NCBI GenBank assembly: GCA_947306175.1
Contig: CAMZFV010000004.1
Span: 62,001-126,000 of the forward strand
Source: an uncultured Prevotellaceae bacterium
GTDB taxonomy: Bacteria > Bacteroidota > Bacteroidia > Bacteroidales > Muribaculaceae
Reading direction: 5' to 3'
Length of the DNA stretch: 64,000 nucleotides
The translations under genes and the position numbers were made by a program. Positions 51,089 to 59,540 of the stretch are shown piece after piece. Every line of letters begins with the position of its first letter. Position 1 is the first letter of the stretch. Under the pieces are notes generated by a model. It did not search any database. It was given only the letters and a program-made list of their open reading frames with translations, and was not told the DNA's origin.

Positions 51089-52735
51089 TCACTGCTGATT
51101 CTCTTCTTCGGCAGCGGCGGCGCGTTGCTTGGAACGTCGTTCCTTCTTGCTGGTCTCGCTGCTGCAGGTGTCTTTTTCCTCTTTAAGGTCAATTTCGTTA
51201 TGGTCTTTATCGAATACCTTATATTCCAGGTAGTTGAGTGACTGGTCGGGCTGGATGCGGAATTTGCGTTTGAATTCGCGGCGCCATTTCCAGTACTCAC
51301 TCATGAGGCCTTTTTTCAGGTAGGCATCGACAAACGGATGGACATACATAATGAAGTTGTTCACGTTCAACGTGTGGACAAGGTAATCAATCTTGTCTTT
51401 CAACTTGTCGGTAAAAAGCAGCGACGGCTGCACTTCGCCCGTGCCTCCACAGGAGGGGCACGTCTCGGCGGTGGCAATATCGAGGGCAGGGCGCACGCGC
51501 TGGCGGGTAATCTGCATCAGTCCAAACTTGCTCAGCGGCAAGATGTTGTGGCGGGCGCGGTCCTTCTGCATGACTTCGCGCATGTGCTGATACAGTTCTT
51601 GGCGGTGCTCGGCCTTGGCCATGTCGATGAAGTCGATCACGATGATGCCGCCCATGTCGCGCAGGCGCAGTTGCCTGGCTATCTCGTCGGCGGCAAGCAG
51701 GTTCACGTTCAGGGCATTGCTCTCCTGGTCGGTGCTCGTGCGTGAACGGTTGCCAGAGTTCACATCTATCACGTGAAGGGCTTCGGTGCTTTCTACGATT
51801 ATGTATGCGCCCGACTTGAAGGATACCGTCTTCCCAAACGAGGACTTAATCTGCTTGGTGATCCCAAATTTGTCAAAGATGGGCGTGTCTTCGCTATAGA
51901 GCTTGACGATATCGCTGCGATCGGGGGCTATCAGGTTCACATAGTCGTGGATTTGATCAAACACTTCGGCATTATTGACTTGAATGCTCTCAAATTCGGG
52001 ATTGAAGATGTCCCGGATTTCTCCTACGGCACGGCTTTCTTCCTCATAAACAAGGGTGGGTGGCGTCGCGTGTTGCACCTTGGCAATGGCGTCGTCCCAG
52101 GCTTTGAGCAGCGTTTTGAGCTCGGCGTTGAGCTCGGCGGCGCGCTTGTTTTCGGCTGACGTGCGCACGATGACCCCAAAGTTCTTGGGCTTCATGCTCT
52201 CGATGAGTCGGCGCAATCGGGTCTTCTCGGCGTGGTCCTTGATCTTTTGGGATACCGAGATGCGGTCATTGAAGGGTGTGAGCACCAGGAAACGCCCGGT
52301 AAAGGTGATTTCGGTGGTCAGGCGTGGCCCCTTGGTAGAGATGGGCTCTTTGGCAATCTGCACTAACAGCTCCTGACCCTGGGTGAGCACGTCGCTCACT
52401 GTACCATGCTTGTTGGTGTCGGGCTGGTTCTTGACTTTGCTGATGCTCGTTGGCCGCTTGTTGGGATTCTCGCGTACCGTCTGGATGTATTGAGAAAAAG
52501 TGTTGAATTGTGAACCCAAATCAAGGTAATGAAGGAAAGCGTCCTTGGAATGTCCCACGTTGACAAACGCGGCATTCAATCCCGGCATCAGCTTCTTTAC
52601 CTTGGCAAGGTAGATGTTGCCCACTGCATAGGAGGCGTCTCGCGTCTCCCGTTGCAATGACACGAGGCGGCCGTCTTCGAGCAGCGCCGTCGTCATGTCT
52701 CTGGGCGTGACGTCAACTACTAGTTCACTTCTCAT
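51089..52735 (-). CDS. rng: Ribonuclease E/G family protein
   Basis: 548 residues. An S1-like N-terminal domain (VGNIYLAKVKKLMPGLNAAFVNVG) interrupted by an insertion, 5'-sensor and catalytic DNase I-like domain (VIDVNSGNR, IIVIDFIDM metal-binding aspartates) and the zinc-link CPSCGG are all present. It processes rRNA and degrades mRNA. The C-terminus is a charged, Lys/Glu/Ala-rich tail with no recognised scaffold motifs. The frame is open upstream to 52786; ATG 52735 with MRSELVVDVTPRD fits the family start. A potentially structured leader lies upstream. Confidence 0.93.
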   Translation of the reverse strand: MRSELVVDVTPRDMTTALLEDGRLVSLQRETRDASYAVGNIYLAKVKKLMPGLNAAFVNVGHSKDAFLHYLDLGSQFNTFSQYIQTVRENPNKRPTSISKVKNQPDTNKHGTVSDVLTQGQELLVQIAKEPISTKGPRLTTEITFTGRFLVLTPFNDRISVSQKIKDHAEKTRLRRLIESMKPKNFGVIVRTSAENKRAAELNAELKTLLKAWDDAIAKVQHATPPTLVYEEESRAVGEIRDIFNPEFESIQVNNAEVFDQIHDYVNLIAPDRSDIVKLYSEDTPIFDKFGITKQIKSSFGKTVSFKSGAYIIVESTEALHVIDVNSGNRSRTSTDQESNALNVNLLAADEIARQLRLRDMGGIIVIDFIDMAKAEHRQELYQHMREVMQKDRARHNILPLSKFGLMQITRQRVRPALDIATAETCPSCGGTGEVQPSLLFTDKLKDKIDYLVHTLNVNNFIMYVHPFVDAYLKKGLMSEYWKWRREFKRKFRIQPDQSLNYLEYKVFDKDHNEIDLKEEKDTCSSETSKKERRSKQRAAAAEEENQQ

Positions 52736-53054
52736 CGCAGTTGGTGTGGGTGAAATACATAAAAAATATAACTTAATATAATGCACATGTTCCGTGGCTC
52801 ATGAGAGGTGTGTCCCGCTGGACACGTAGGCGTGCGGAGGTGCGAGGGTTTGATGGGCGAGGCAGGTCCTTCTGGAGGGAGGGTAGGAGAGGGAATAGTG
52901 GAGGTCCGTGCCTTTAAACAAGCCAGGAACAAACCAATTGACGTGACGGGACCCTGATGGAGTGGCTGGATAGCTGATTCCTGATGTCCGGTCGTGCGTG
53001 CCAATTCGTTTGTTCCCGCTATTTCACGATCGTCATAATGTTGACTACGCGCAA
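52736..53054 (-). other. Potentially structured, G/C-rich spacer upstream of rng
   Basis: 319 bp between the small basic gene and rng. It contains an inverted repeat of 14/15 matches (52926-52940 with 53002-53016) and further complementary stretches inside it. The part at 52795-52920 is strongly strand-asymmetric (G-rich on plus). No clear promoter box and no convincing protein. It may be an RNA leader of rng or a spacer between genes. Confidence 0.5.
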
Positions 53055-53147
53055 TTACTTCTTGTTTTTATGACGATTCTTGCGCAGTCTTTTTTTACGC
53101 TTGTGCGTTGCCATCTTGTGGCCTTTACGTTTCTTTCCGTTTGGCAT
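53055..53147 (-). CDS. 30-residue very basic protein, AURKAIP1/COX24-domain-like (mS38-like)
   Basis: A 30-codon frame not usually called by gene finders. It encodes MPNGKKRKGHK then MATHKRKKRLRKNRHKNKK: about half the residues are Lys or Arg. Small proteins of this type are annotated in Bacteroidota as AURKAIP1/COX24 domain proteins; the eukaryotic relative is the mitochondrial small-subunit protein mS38, so binding to the ribosome is likely. It lies 55 nt after the HU gene on the same strand and could be co-transcribed with it. The near-perfect Lys/Arg periodicity makes chance unlikely. Confidence 0.75.
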   Translation of the reverse strand: MPNGKKRKGHKMATHKRKKRLRKNRHKNKK

Positions 53148-53202
53148 AGTCGTAAAATGTTAGTGATATATATAATATTATAATATAATGAGTTGATGGC
53201 AA

Positions 53203-53475
53203 TTACTTCACCTGATCCATGAACACCTTAGCGGGCTTGAAGGCCGGAATCTTGTGCTCGGGGATAATAATAACGGTATTCTTGCTGATGTTGCGGGCGG
53301 TCTTCTGTGAACGGGTCTTCACGATGAAACTGCCAAATCCGCGCAGGTAAACATTCTCACCATTAGCCAGTGAATCCTTCACGCAGTCCATGAACTTCTC
53401 TACTGTTACAAGAACGGATGCTCTGTCAAGACCGGTTTCGCCGGCAATCTCTTTAACGATTTCTGCTTTAGTCAT
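53203..53475 (-). CDS. HU-family DNA-binding protein
   Basis: 90 residues: MTKAEIVKEIAGETGLDRAS at the N-terminal dimer helices, GENVYLRGFGSFIVKTRSQK, the DNA-binding arm TARNISKNTVIIIPEHKIPAFKP and a short C-terminal helix. It bends and compacts DNA; HU and IHF cannot be separated by motif here. The leader between it and its likely promoter is over 100 nt. Confidence 0.95.
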   Translation of the reverse strand: MTKAEIVKEIAGETGLDRASVLVTVEKFMDCVKDSLANGENVYLRGFGSFIVKTRSQKTARNISKNTVIIIPEHKIPAFKPAKVFMDQVK

Positions 53476-53810
53476 TGTAGTATTTCTTAATTTTTAGTTA
53501 ATTATTTAATAAAAAATTACTTACTCTAATTACTTGACCGACAACGGTTTGGAGGTGGGCGTTGTCATTGAGACAACAAACAAAAAGCGCCCAAAAATGA
53601 GCCCCTTGTCGATTTTGCGACTGCAAATATCGCACTTTTTTTCTAATTAAGCGCTAATATTCAGCATTTTTTATGATTTTTTTTTGATTTTACCCTTTTT
53701 GGAGATATTGCGACTAATCTTGTGATTTCTTTGATTTTATCCTTCATGTGGCATTTTGACCACCAACTTGGATGCCGATTACGAGTTTTTCATTAACTTT
53801 GCGGCCAGTT
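53476..53810. other. Divergent intergenic region HU/SufT-like
   Basis: 335 bp, AT-rich. On the minus strand a near-match -7 box GATATTTG (53630-53623) may serve the HU gene. A TAACTTTG (53794-53801) serves the SufT-like gene. No further gene seen. Confidence 0.6.
53794..53801 (+). promoter_or_regulatory. Candidate -7 box of the SufT-like gene, nearly leaderless
   Basis: TAACTTTG ends only 9 nt before the ATG at 53811, leaving a 5' leader of about 2-5 nt. Confidence 0.6.
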
Positions 53811-54131
53811 ATGGAACAAGAGCAGAAATTGAAAATCGAGGAAGACATCATCAAGATGTTAAAGACGGTCTATGACCCGGAGTTGCCCGTCGATGTGTAC
53901 AGCCTGGGGCTGATTTACAAGATTGACCTCAACGACGAGGGCCATGTGGATATCGACATGACGCTCACCGCTCCCAATTGCCCCATTGCCGACTTCATCT
54001 TTGAGGACGTGAGGCAGAAGGTCGAGAGTGTCGATGGCGTGACCAGTGCCACAGTCAATCTCGTGTTTGAGCCCGAATGGGATATCCGCATGATGACCGA
54101 CGAGGCCAAGCTCGAACTCGGCATGCTGTAA
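53811..54131 (+). CDS. SufT/MIP18-like (DUF59) iron-sulfur assembly protein
   Basis: 106 residues, single DUF59 domain: KTVYDPELPVDVYSLGLIYK is the diagnostic DPE-x-P segment and LTAPNCPIADFI contains the conserved cysteine. The family aids assembly or transfer of Fe-S clusters and includes PaaD-like proteins. Earlier in-frame codons (53772) lie upstream of the -7 box, so the ATG at 53811 is used. It is monocistronic or read with lpxH. Confidence 0.9.
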   Translation: MEQEQKLKIEEDIIKMLKTVYDPELPVDVYSLGLIYKIDLNDEGHVDIDMTLTAPNCPIADFIFEDVRQKVESVDGVTSATVNLVFEPEWDIRMMTDEAKLELGML

Positions 54132-54133
54132 TG

Positions 54134-54240
54134 ATCAAACAACAGATAATGTCAAACAAAATGAACAACAAATAACAACAAGGACAACTTTTTTTATAAT
54201 TGGGTTGTTTATGTTGTTCAATGTTGTTTAGGTTGTTTTA
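54134..54240. repeat. AAC/GTT-rich imperfect inverted repeat
   Basis: The gap between the SufT-like gene and lpxH has an AACAAC-rich left half (54137-54186) and a GTTGTT-rich right half (54204-54240) around a T-run, able to form a long imperfect stem. It might terminate the first gene. Confidence 0.5.
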
Positions 54241-54243
54241 AGA

Positions 54244-55023
54244 ATGATAGAGAATATGGCTGGCAAGAACACCTATTTCATTTCTGACCTGCATCTGGGG
54301 GCCAAGTACATGAACGACCCCTTGGAGCGGGAGCGCCGTGTGTGCCGTTTCCTTGACAGCATCAAGGACGATGCCGCCGAGTTATTCCTGTTGGGCGATA
54401 TCCTTGACTATTGGTACGAATATAAATATGTGGTGCCGCGCGGCTACATCCGTTTCCTGGGCAAATTGGCTGAGCTGGCCGATGCTGGAGTGAAGCTGAC
54501 CTGGGTGACAGGCAATCACGACGTGTGGCTGTTCGACTACCTGCGTGACCAACTTGGCATGACGGTCCTCAAGGGTCATACTGTGGTCGAGGCCCAGGGC
54601 AAGCGCATCCTCATCTCCCATGGCGATGACGTGGGTGTGCAGCCTGTGATGTACCGATTCACGCGCTGGTGTTTTTACAATAGGGTATGCCAGTGGCTTT
54701 ATGCCGGCATCCATCCCCGCTGGACCTATCCCATCGCCACAGGCTGGTCAAGCGAGAACCGCACGAGCCGTTCGCCCGAGCGATTGAAGGAAATCTCGGA
54801 GAATGCAGCAACTCGCCTTCTCGATTTCTCGCGAGAGTACTATGCAGCACATCCTGATGTAGAGGCCTTCGTCTATGGCCACATCCACATCGCACGCGTC
54901 TATCCTCAAGATACCATGCCGCCCGTCATTATGCTGGGTGAATGGATCACGCTCAATTCCTATGTCGTCCTTACTCCTGACGGGCAATTCGCCCTCAAGT
55001 ACTTTGAAGAGACGGCTGAATGA
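54244..55023 (+). CDS. lpxH: UDP-2,3-diacylglucosamine diphosphatase
   Basis: 259 residues of the calcineurin-like phosphoesterase superfamily: FISDLHLGAKY, LLGDILDYWYEYKY, VTGNHDVWLFDYL, ILISHGDDVG and YGHIHIARV form the metal centre of LpxH. It removes UMP from UDP-2,3-diacylglucosamine to give lipid X in lipid A biosynthesis at the inner membrane. A second ATG four codons later (54256) is equally possible as start. Confidence 0.9.
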   Translation: MIENMAGKNTYFISDLHLGAKYMNDPLERERRVCRFLDSIKDDAAELFLLGDILDYWYEYKYVVPRGYIRFLGKLAELADAGVKLTWVTGNHDVWLFDYLRDQLGMTVLKGHTVVEAQGKRILISHGDDVGVQPVMYRFTRWCFYNRVCQWLYAGIHPRWTYPIATGWSSENRTSRSPERLKEISENAATRLLDFSREYYAAHPDVEAFVYGHIHIARVYPQDTMPPVIMLGEWITLNSYVVLTPDGQFALKYFEETAE

Positions 55024-55146
55024 AAAAAATGCGCAATCGTTTGCGCTACTGATATTCAACAGAATAGGCGGTGGCTTTTTGGGCGCCATCTCGAAAATAT
55101 GTTTTATAACATAAAAATAATGTGCCCATAGTAAGATAATTCGCTA

Positions 55147-55252
55147 TACTTTTGCACCATAAACCTGAAACAATCTTTTTTACCTTAGAAATTTTGCCTA
55201 TTTGAAACCTAAAGAGGAATTTTAAGCCACTCGCTTAAAATTCCTTTTTTTA
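55147..55252 (+). ncRNA. Candidate small RNA of about 90 nt
   Basis: A -7 box TACTTTTG (55147-55154, with TGTG at 55121-55124 as weak -33) is followed by no coding sequence but by a strong terminator: GGAATTTTAAGC (55216-55227) and GCTTAAAATTCC (55233-55244) with seven T. The predicted transcript runs from about 55161 to 55250. It ends 109 nt before ispD, so an attenuator of ispD is the alternative. Confidence 0.4.
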
Positions 55253-55327
55253 AATTCGCTACGCTCTGGATAGCATAGTATGTATTGTATTTATTGTCTT
55301 CCTTTTCATTATTTGGTTGTTTTTCAT

Positions 55328-55335
55328 TAATTTTG
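55328..55335 (+). promoter_or_regulatory. Candidate -7 box of ispD-recG
   Basis: TAATTTTG, 23 nt before the ispD ATG. Confidence 0.5.
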
Positions 55336-55358
55336 TGGCCGTATAAGTCAGTGTTGGA

Positions 55359-56042
55359 ATGAAAACGATAGCAATCATAGTGGCAGGCGGCAGTGGCACG
55401 CGGTTTGGGGCCCAGTTGCCCAAGCAGTTTCTGGAGTTAGGCGACAAGCCCATCCTGATGCGCACCATCGAGGCCTTTGGACAAAATGGGGATGGTTCTT
55501 TTGATGTAATTGTAACTTTGCCCGCCGACCAGATGGACTTGTGGCAACAACTGTGCGAGAGATATGCCTTTACCTTGCCACATCGCGTTGTGCCAGGTGG
55601 CGAGACCCGTTGGCACAGCGTCAAGAACGCCCTCGATAGTATTGCTGATCCCGCAGACGTCGATGTGATTGCTGTGCACGACGGCGTGCGCCCGCTGGCA
55701 ACTGCCGACCTCATTAGTCGCGTTCTTGAGGCTGCCCGTCGTGATGGAGCCGCCATCCCCGTGGTCATGCTCAATGACTCGGTGCGTCAAGTGGTGGGAG
55801 AGACCAGCCATGCCTTGGACCGCTCCTCGCTGCGTGCCGTGCAGACACCCCAGGCGTTTGACGCCCGCCTGTTGATCGACGCATACTCGCAGTCCTTCCA
55901 GCCGACATTTACCGACGACGCCTCGGTAGTCGAGCGATATGGCCATAGCGTGACCCTTGTCGAGGGTGACCCTGTGAACCTGAAAATCACCCGTCCCATG
56001 GACTTGGCGCTTGCCGAATATCTGTTAAATAATAATGCCTGA
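55359..56042 (+). CDS. ispD: 2-C-methyl-D-erythritol 4-phosphate cytidylyltransferase
   Basis: 227 residues: AIIVAGGSGTRFGAQLPKQF is the CTP-binding loop, VHDGVRPL the conserved DGVRP, and TDDASVVERYGH the C-terminal signature of IspD. It makes CDP-ME in the non-mevalonate isoprenoid pathway. The stop overlaps the recG start by 8 nt, so both are translated from one transcript. Confidence 0.95.
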   Translation: MKTIAIIVAGGSGTRFGAQLPKQFLELGDKPILMRTIEAFGQNGDGSFDVIVTLPADQMDLWQQLCERYAFTLPHRVVPGGETRWHSVKNALDSIADPADVDVIAVHDGVRPLATADLISRVLEAARRDGAAIPVVMLNDSVRQVVGETSHALDRSSLRAVQTPQAFDARLLIDAYSQSFQPTFTDDASVVERYGHSVTLVEGDPVNLKITRPMDLALAEYLLNNNA

Positions 56043-58134
56043 CCTGCGCCATACCGACATACAGTATTTGCACGGCGTGGGACCCAAGCGTGCTGAACTG
56101 CTCAAGAAAGAACTGGGCATCAGCTCTTACTATGACCTGTTGTACTACTTCCCGTTCCGCTACATCGACCGGAGTGTCATCAACCATGTCAATGAGTTGT
56201 ATGGTGATGAAGCCGCCGTTCAGCTCAAGGGACGGTTCTTGATGTTTACCACGGCTGGCGAGGGCCGCAGGCGCCGCCTGCAGGCCCTGTTCACCGATGG
56301 CACGGGTACGATTGAGGTCGTGTGGTTTAACCGTGTGGCTTCAATCCAGAAGACCTACAACACCACGACCCAGTACATACTGTTTGGAAAACCGTCGATG
56401 TACAATGGCCACTTGAATATCGTCCATCCTGAGGTGGACCTCTCCAGTGCCGAGGCGGTTACACAGGGGTTGCAAGGCGTGTATAACCTGACTGAGGTGT
56501 TGCGCAACCGCCAGTTCACATCGAGGGCCATCCACAAACTTGTGGTCAATCTGCTGAATACGCCCGGTGTGCAGCACATCGACGAGACCCTGCCGCCCGA
56601 ACTGATGCAGCGTTACCACCTAATGCCGCTTGCCGAGGCCTTGCGCAACATCCACCTGCCTGCCGACCAGCAGTCGCTGCTGCGGGCGCAGTTCCGCCTC
56701 AAGTTTGAGGAACTGTTTTTCCTGGAACTCAACATCCTCCATTATATCAAGGGTAGCAGCCGCCGACTGGTGGGCCACAAGTTTGAGCGTGTGGGCTACT
56801 ACTTCAACAACTTCTACCACAACTTCCTGCAGTTCCCGCTCACTGGTGCGCAGAAACGCGTCATCCGTGAGATGCGCCACGACATGGGCAGCGGCAAGCA
56901 GATGAACCGCCTGCTGCAGGGTGACGTGGGCAGCGGTAAGACAATTGTCGCCTTCATGACAGCGCTCATTGCCATTGACAACGGCTATCAGGCCTGCATC
57001 ATGGCACCTACCGAGATATTGGCGGGACAGCACCTCGAAACTATCCAGCCGCTGGGCGAGGCGCTGGGCGTGAAAGTGGCACTCTTGACTGGCTCGACAC
57101 GCAAGAAACAGCGCACTGCCATCCACGAGTCCTTGATGAGCGGCGAGTTGCAGATTCTCATCGGCACCCATGCCCTCATCGAGGACACGGTGCAGTTCCA
57201 CAACCTGGGACTGGCCATTATCGATGAGCAGCACCGCTTTGGCGTGGCTCAGCGTGCCCGCTTGTGGAGCAAAAACCGTGTGGCACCGCCTCATGTGCTG
57301 GTGATGACGGCCACGCCCATCCCCAGGACGCTGGCAATGACGGTCTATGGCGATCTTGACGTGTCGGTCATCGACGAATTGCCGCCGGGCCGTAAGCCCG
57401 TGACCACGGTACTCAGACATGAGCCTGACCGCTTCAATATGTACAAATTCGTCGGTTCACAGCTCAAGCAGGGCCGTCAGGCCTATATCGTCTATCCCCT
57501 CATCGAGGAGAACGAGAAACTTGACCTGCATGCCCTGGAAATGGGCTACGAACAGGTGTGTGACGTGTTCCCGCACTACAATGTGGCGATGGTGCACGGG
57601 CGCATGAAGCCCGCCGAGAAAGACCATCAGATGATGCTCTTTGCCTCGGGTAAGGCGCATATCCTCGTGGCAACGACTGTCATCGAGGTGGGGGTGAATG
57701 TTCCTAACGCCTCGGTGATGGTGATTGAGGACGCTGAGCGCTTCGGGCTGTCGCAGTTGCACCAGCTGCGCGGCAGGGTAGGGCGTGGGGCTGATCAGAG
57801 CTACTGCATCCTCATGGCACGCAGTGACTTGGGACGTGACACCCGCCACCGCCTGCAGGTGATGACGCAGACCAATGATGGCTTTGTCGTCGCCGAGGAG
57901 GACATGAAGTTGAGGGGTCCAGGCGACATGGAGGGTACCCAGCAGAGCGGCATTGCCTTCAACCTGCACATCGCTAATTTGGCCCAGGATGGCCAGATTA
58001 TCCAAATGGCCCGCAACGCCGCCGAGGATTACCTGCGCGATGACCCGCAGATGGAAACCCCGTGGGGCCGCAAAATGGCCGCCCACATCCGCGACATCTT
58101 CGACAAACAAACCAACTGGGGCCTCATTTCCTAA
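56035..58134 (+). CDS. recG: ATP-dependent DNA helicase RecG
   Basis: 699 residues. N-terminal wedge/OB domain (LHGVGPKRAELLKKELGI, YFPFRYIDRS), then superfamily 2 motifs: LLQGDVGSGKT (Walker A), APTEILAGQH, IDEQHRFG (DExH), MTATPIPRTLA, TTVIEVGVNVPNA and QLRGRVGRG, and the RecG C-terminal DMKLRGPGDMEGTQQSG. It regresses stalled replication forks and Holliday junctions. Length is normal for the family. Confidence 0.97.
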   Translation: MPDLRHTDIQYLHGVGPKRAELLKKELGISSYYDLLYYFPFRYIDRSVINHVNELYGDEAAVQLKGRFLMFTTAGEGRRRRLQALFTDGTGTIEVVWFNRVASIQKTYNTTTQYILFGKPSMYNGHLNIVHPEVDLSSAEAVTQGLQGVYNLTEVLRNRQFTSRAIHKLVVNLLNTPGVQHIDETLPPELMQRYHLMPLAEALRNIHLPADQQSLLRAQFRLKFEELFFLELNILHYIKGSSRRLVGHKFERVGYYFNNFYHNFLQFPLTGAQKRVIREMRHDMGSGKQMNRLLQGDVGSGKTIVAFMTALIAIDNGYQACIMAPTEILAGQHLETIQPLGEALGVKVALLTGSTRKKQRTAIHESLMSGELQILIGTHALIEDTVQFHNLGLAIIDEQHRFGVAQRARLWSKNRVAPPHVLVMTATPIPRTLAMTVYGDLDVSVIDELPPGRKPVTTVLRHEPDRFNMYKFVGSQLKQGRQAYIVYPLIEENEKLDLHALEMGYEQVCDVFPHYNVAMVHGRMKPAEKDHQMMLFASGKAHILVATTVIEVGVNVPNASVMVIEDAERFGLSQLHQLRGRVGRGADQSYCILMARSDLGRDTRHRLQVMTQTNDGFVVAEEDMKLRGPGDMEGTQQSGIAFNLHIANLAQDGQIIQMARNAAEDYLRDDPQMETPWGRKMAAHIRDIFDKQTNWGLIS

Positions 58135-58140
58135 ACCCCA

Positions 58141-58175
58141 CCTAAAGCCTAATGCCTAAAACCTAACACCTAATT
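58141..58175. repeat. Heptad array after recG, 5 units
   Basis: CCTAAAG, CCTAATG, CCTAAAA, CCTAACA, CCTAATT with exact 7-nt period, beginning 6 nt past the recG stop. Confidence 0.8.
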
Positions 58176-58311
58176 ACGATTCAAAACTGTTTGCATTTGT
58201 GAATTTTTTATTTTATTGAGAGATAGGTGATTAGCTTGCTTTGTTTAGAGAATGAAACCAAACTTTACACTTTTTAGCAGACTAAATGCCTCCTCTTATA
58301 AAATAAATGAG

Positions 58312-58319
58312 TAATTTTG
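58312..58319 (+). promoter_or_regulatory. Candidate -7 box of the M23 peptidase gene
   Basis: TAATTTTG, 41 nt before the ATG at 58361. Confidence 0.5.
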
Positions 58320-58360
58320 GCCGTTCTTAAAAACAAAACGGACTTAGAAATTACCTAAGA

Positions 58361-59389
58361 ATGAATATCAAACGAATATATTTCGCCTTGACGGCGATAA
58401 CCCTTTTTGCGCTTGGCATATCGGCTCAGAATATGCAATCTGCCTCAAGTTACAGCAAGATGCACAGTGACTTGCTCGCCAAGCAGAGCCGCGTGAAGGA
58501 CCAGATACGTGTCCAGGAGGCTCAAAAGTATGCAGCTGACCTCTACGAGGAATGTGAACCCGAACCCGATATCTACACCGAGGGTTGGGAGAGCAATCTC
58601 GTGAACTGCTATAAGGACGCCAACGTGCCTAACACCAAGGTGCTTGACGTGCGCCATTATGTGATGCCTATCAAGGGTAACTACGTGACCAGCCACTACG
58701 GCTACCGTCCCCAGTTTGGTCGCACCCACAAGGGTATCGACCTGCGTGCCGCTATCGGTGATACCGTTTACTCGGCATTCTCAGGCCGCGTACGCTTGAC
58801 CCGTTTTGAGCGCGGTGGTTATGGTTTCTATGTGATCGTGCGTCACGAGAACGGCCTGGAGACCGTCTATGGCCACTTGTCGCGCTTCCTGGTGAAGCCC
58901 GACCAGTACGTTAAGGCAGGCCAGCCCATCGCATTGAGTGGCAATACGGGCCGCAGCACGGGTCCCCACCTGCACTTCGAGACCCGTTTCATGGGTTACG
59001 CCATCAACCCTGAGGCTATATTCGACTTCGCTAACCGTTGCACCCACACCGACAGCTATACCTTCTCTAAGAGCAATTACACCAAGGCTCGCGACTATGC
59101 GCCCAGCAAGCGCTATTCGTCAGCCAAGAAGAGTGTCGCTGCTGCCGAGGAAAAAGAGACTGCCAAGAAGGCTAAGGACAGCAAGAAGGAGCAACAGACC
59201 ACTGTTGCCAGCACCCGCAAGTCCACCAAGGAGAGCCGCGAAAACAGCCGCTCGACCTATCAGGTGCGCCAGGGCGACAACCTGACCAAGATTGCCAAGG
59301 ACAACGGTATGACCGTGGCCCAACTCAAGAAACTCAATGGTCTGACCAGTGACAATGTCACCGAGGGTAAAGTCCTCCGCGTGAAGTAA
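58361..59389 (+). CDS. Secreted M23-family peptidase with C-terminal LysM domain
   Basis: 342 residues. Signal peptide (FALTAITLFALGISA), then the LytM/M23 zinc domain: GYRPQFGRTHKGIDLRAAIG with the first His and Asp, YGHLSRF, and GPHLHFETRFMG with HxH. A Lys/Ala/Ser-rich linker (about 228-295) leads to a LysM module (YQVRQGDNLTKIAKDNGMTV). It likely cleaves peptidoglycan cross-bridges in cell-wall remodelling. Followed by an unusually long hairpin. Confidence 0.93.
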   Translation: MNIKRIYFALTAITLFALGISAQNMQSASSYSKMHSDLLAKQSRVKDQIRVQEAQKYAADLYEECEPEPDIYTEGWESNLVNCYKDANVPNTKVLDVRHYVMPIKGNYVTSHYGYRPQFGRTHKGIDLRAAIGDTVYSAFSGRVRLTRFERGGYGFYVIVRHENGLETVYGHLSRFLVKPDQYVKAGQPIALSGNTGRSTGPHLHFETRFMGYAINPEAIFDFANRCTHTDSYTFSKSNYTKARDYAPSKRYSSAKKSVAAAEEKETAKKAKDSKKEQQTTVASTRKSTKESRENSRSTYQVRQGDNLTKIAKDNGMTVAQLKKLNGLTSDNVTEGKVLRVK

Positions 59390-59415
59390 TCCCCCCAAGG
59401 CAATAGAGAGATAGA

Positions 59416-59492
59416 GAAAACAATAAGTGCAATAAATACAAAATCCACGTAATGAAAGGATTGTATTTATTGCACTTATTGTTTTCCTTTTT
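59416..59492 (+). terminator. 26-bp perfect hairpin after the M23 gene
   Basis: Arms 59416-59441 and 59461-59486 are exact reverse complements over 26 bases, separated by 19 nt, followed by a short T-run. Much longer than an ordinary terminator; it resembles a small inverted-repeat element. Bases 59461-59490 also resemble 55284-55305. Confidence 0.8.
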
Positions 59493-59540
59493 ATGTTGAG
59501 TTGTCGTTATGGGTCGGATTTCTTCTTGTAGTATCGTGGT

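Larger units (their letters stand above)
55024..55358. other. Intergenic region lpxH/ispD with possible small RNA
   Basis: 335 bp. It contains the promoter-terminator pair described as a candidate small RNA (55147-55252), a TAATTTTG box before ispD, and a segment at 55282-55305 resembling the arm of the hairpin at 59461-59490. Confidence 0.6.
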
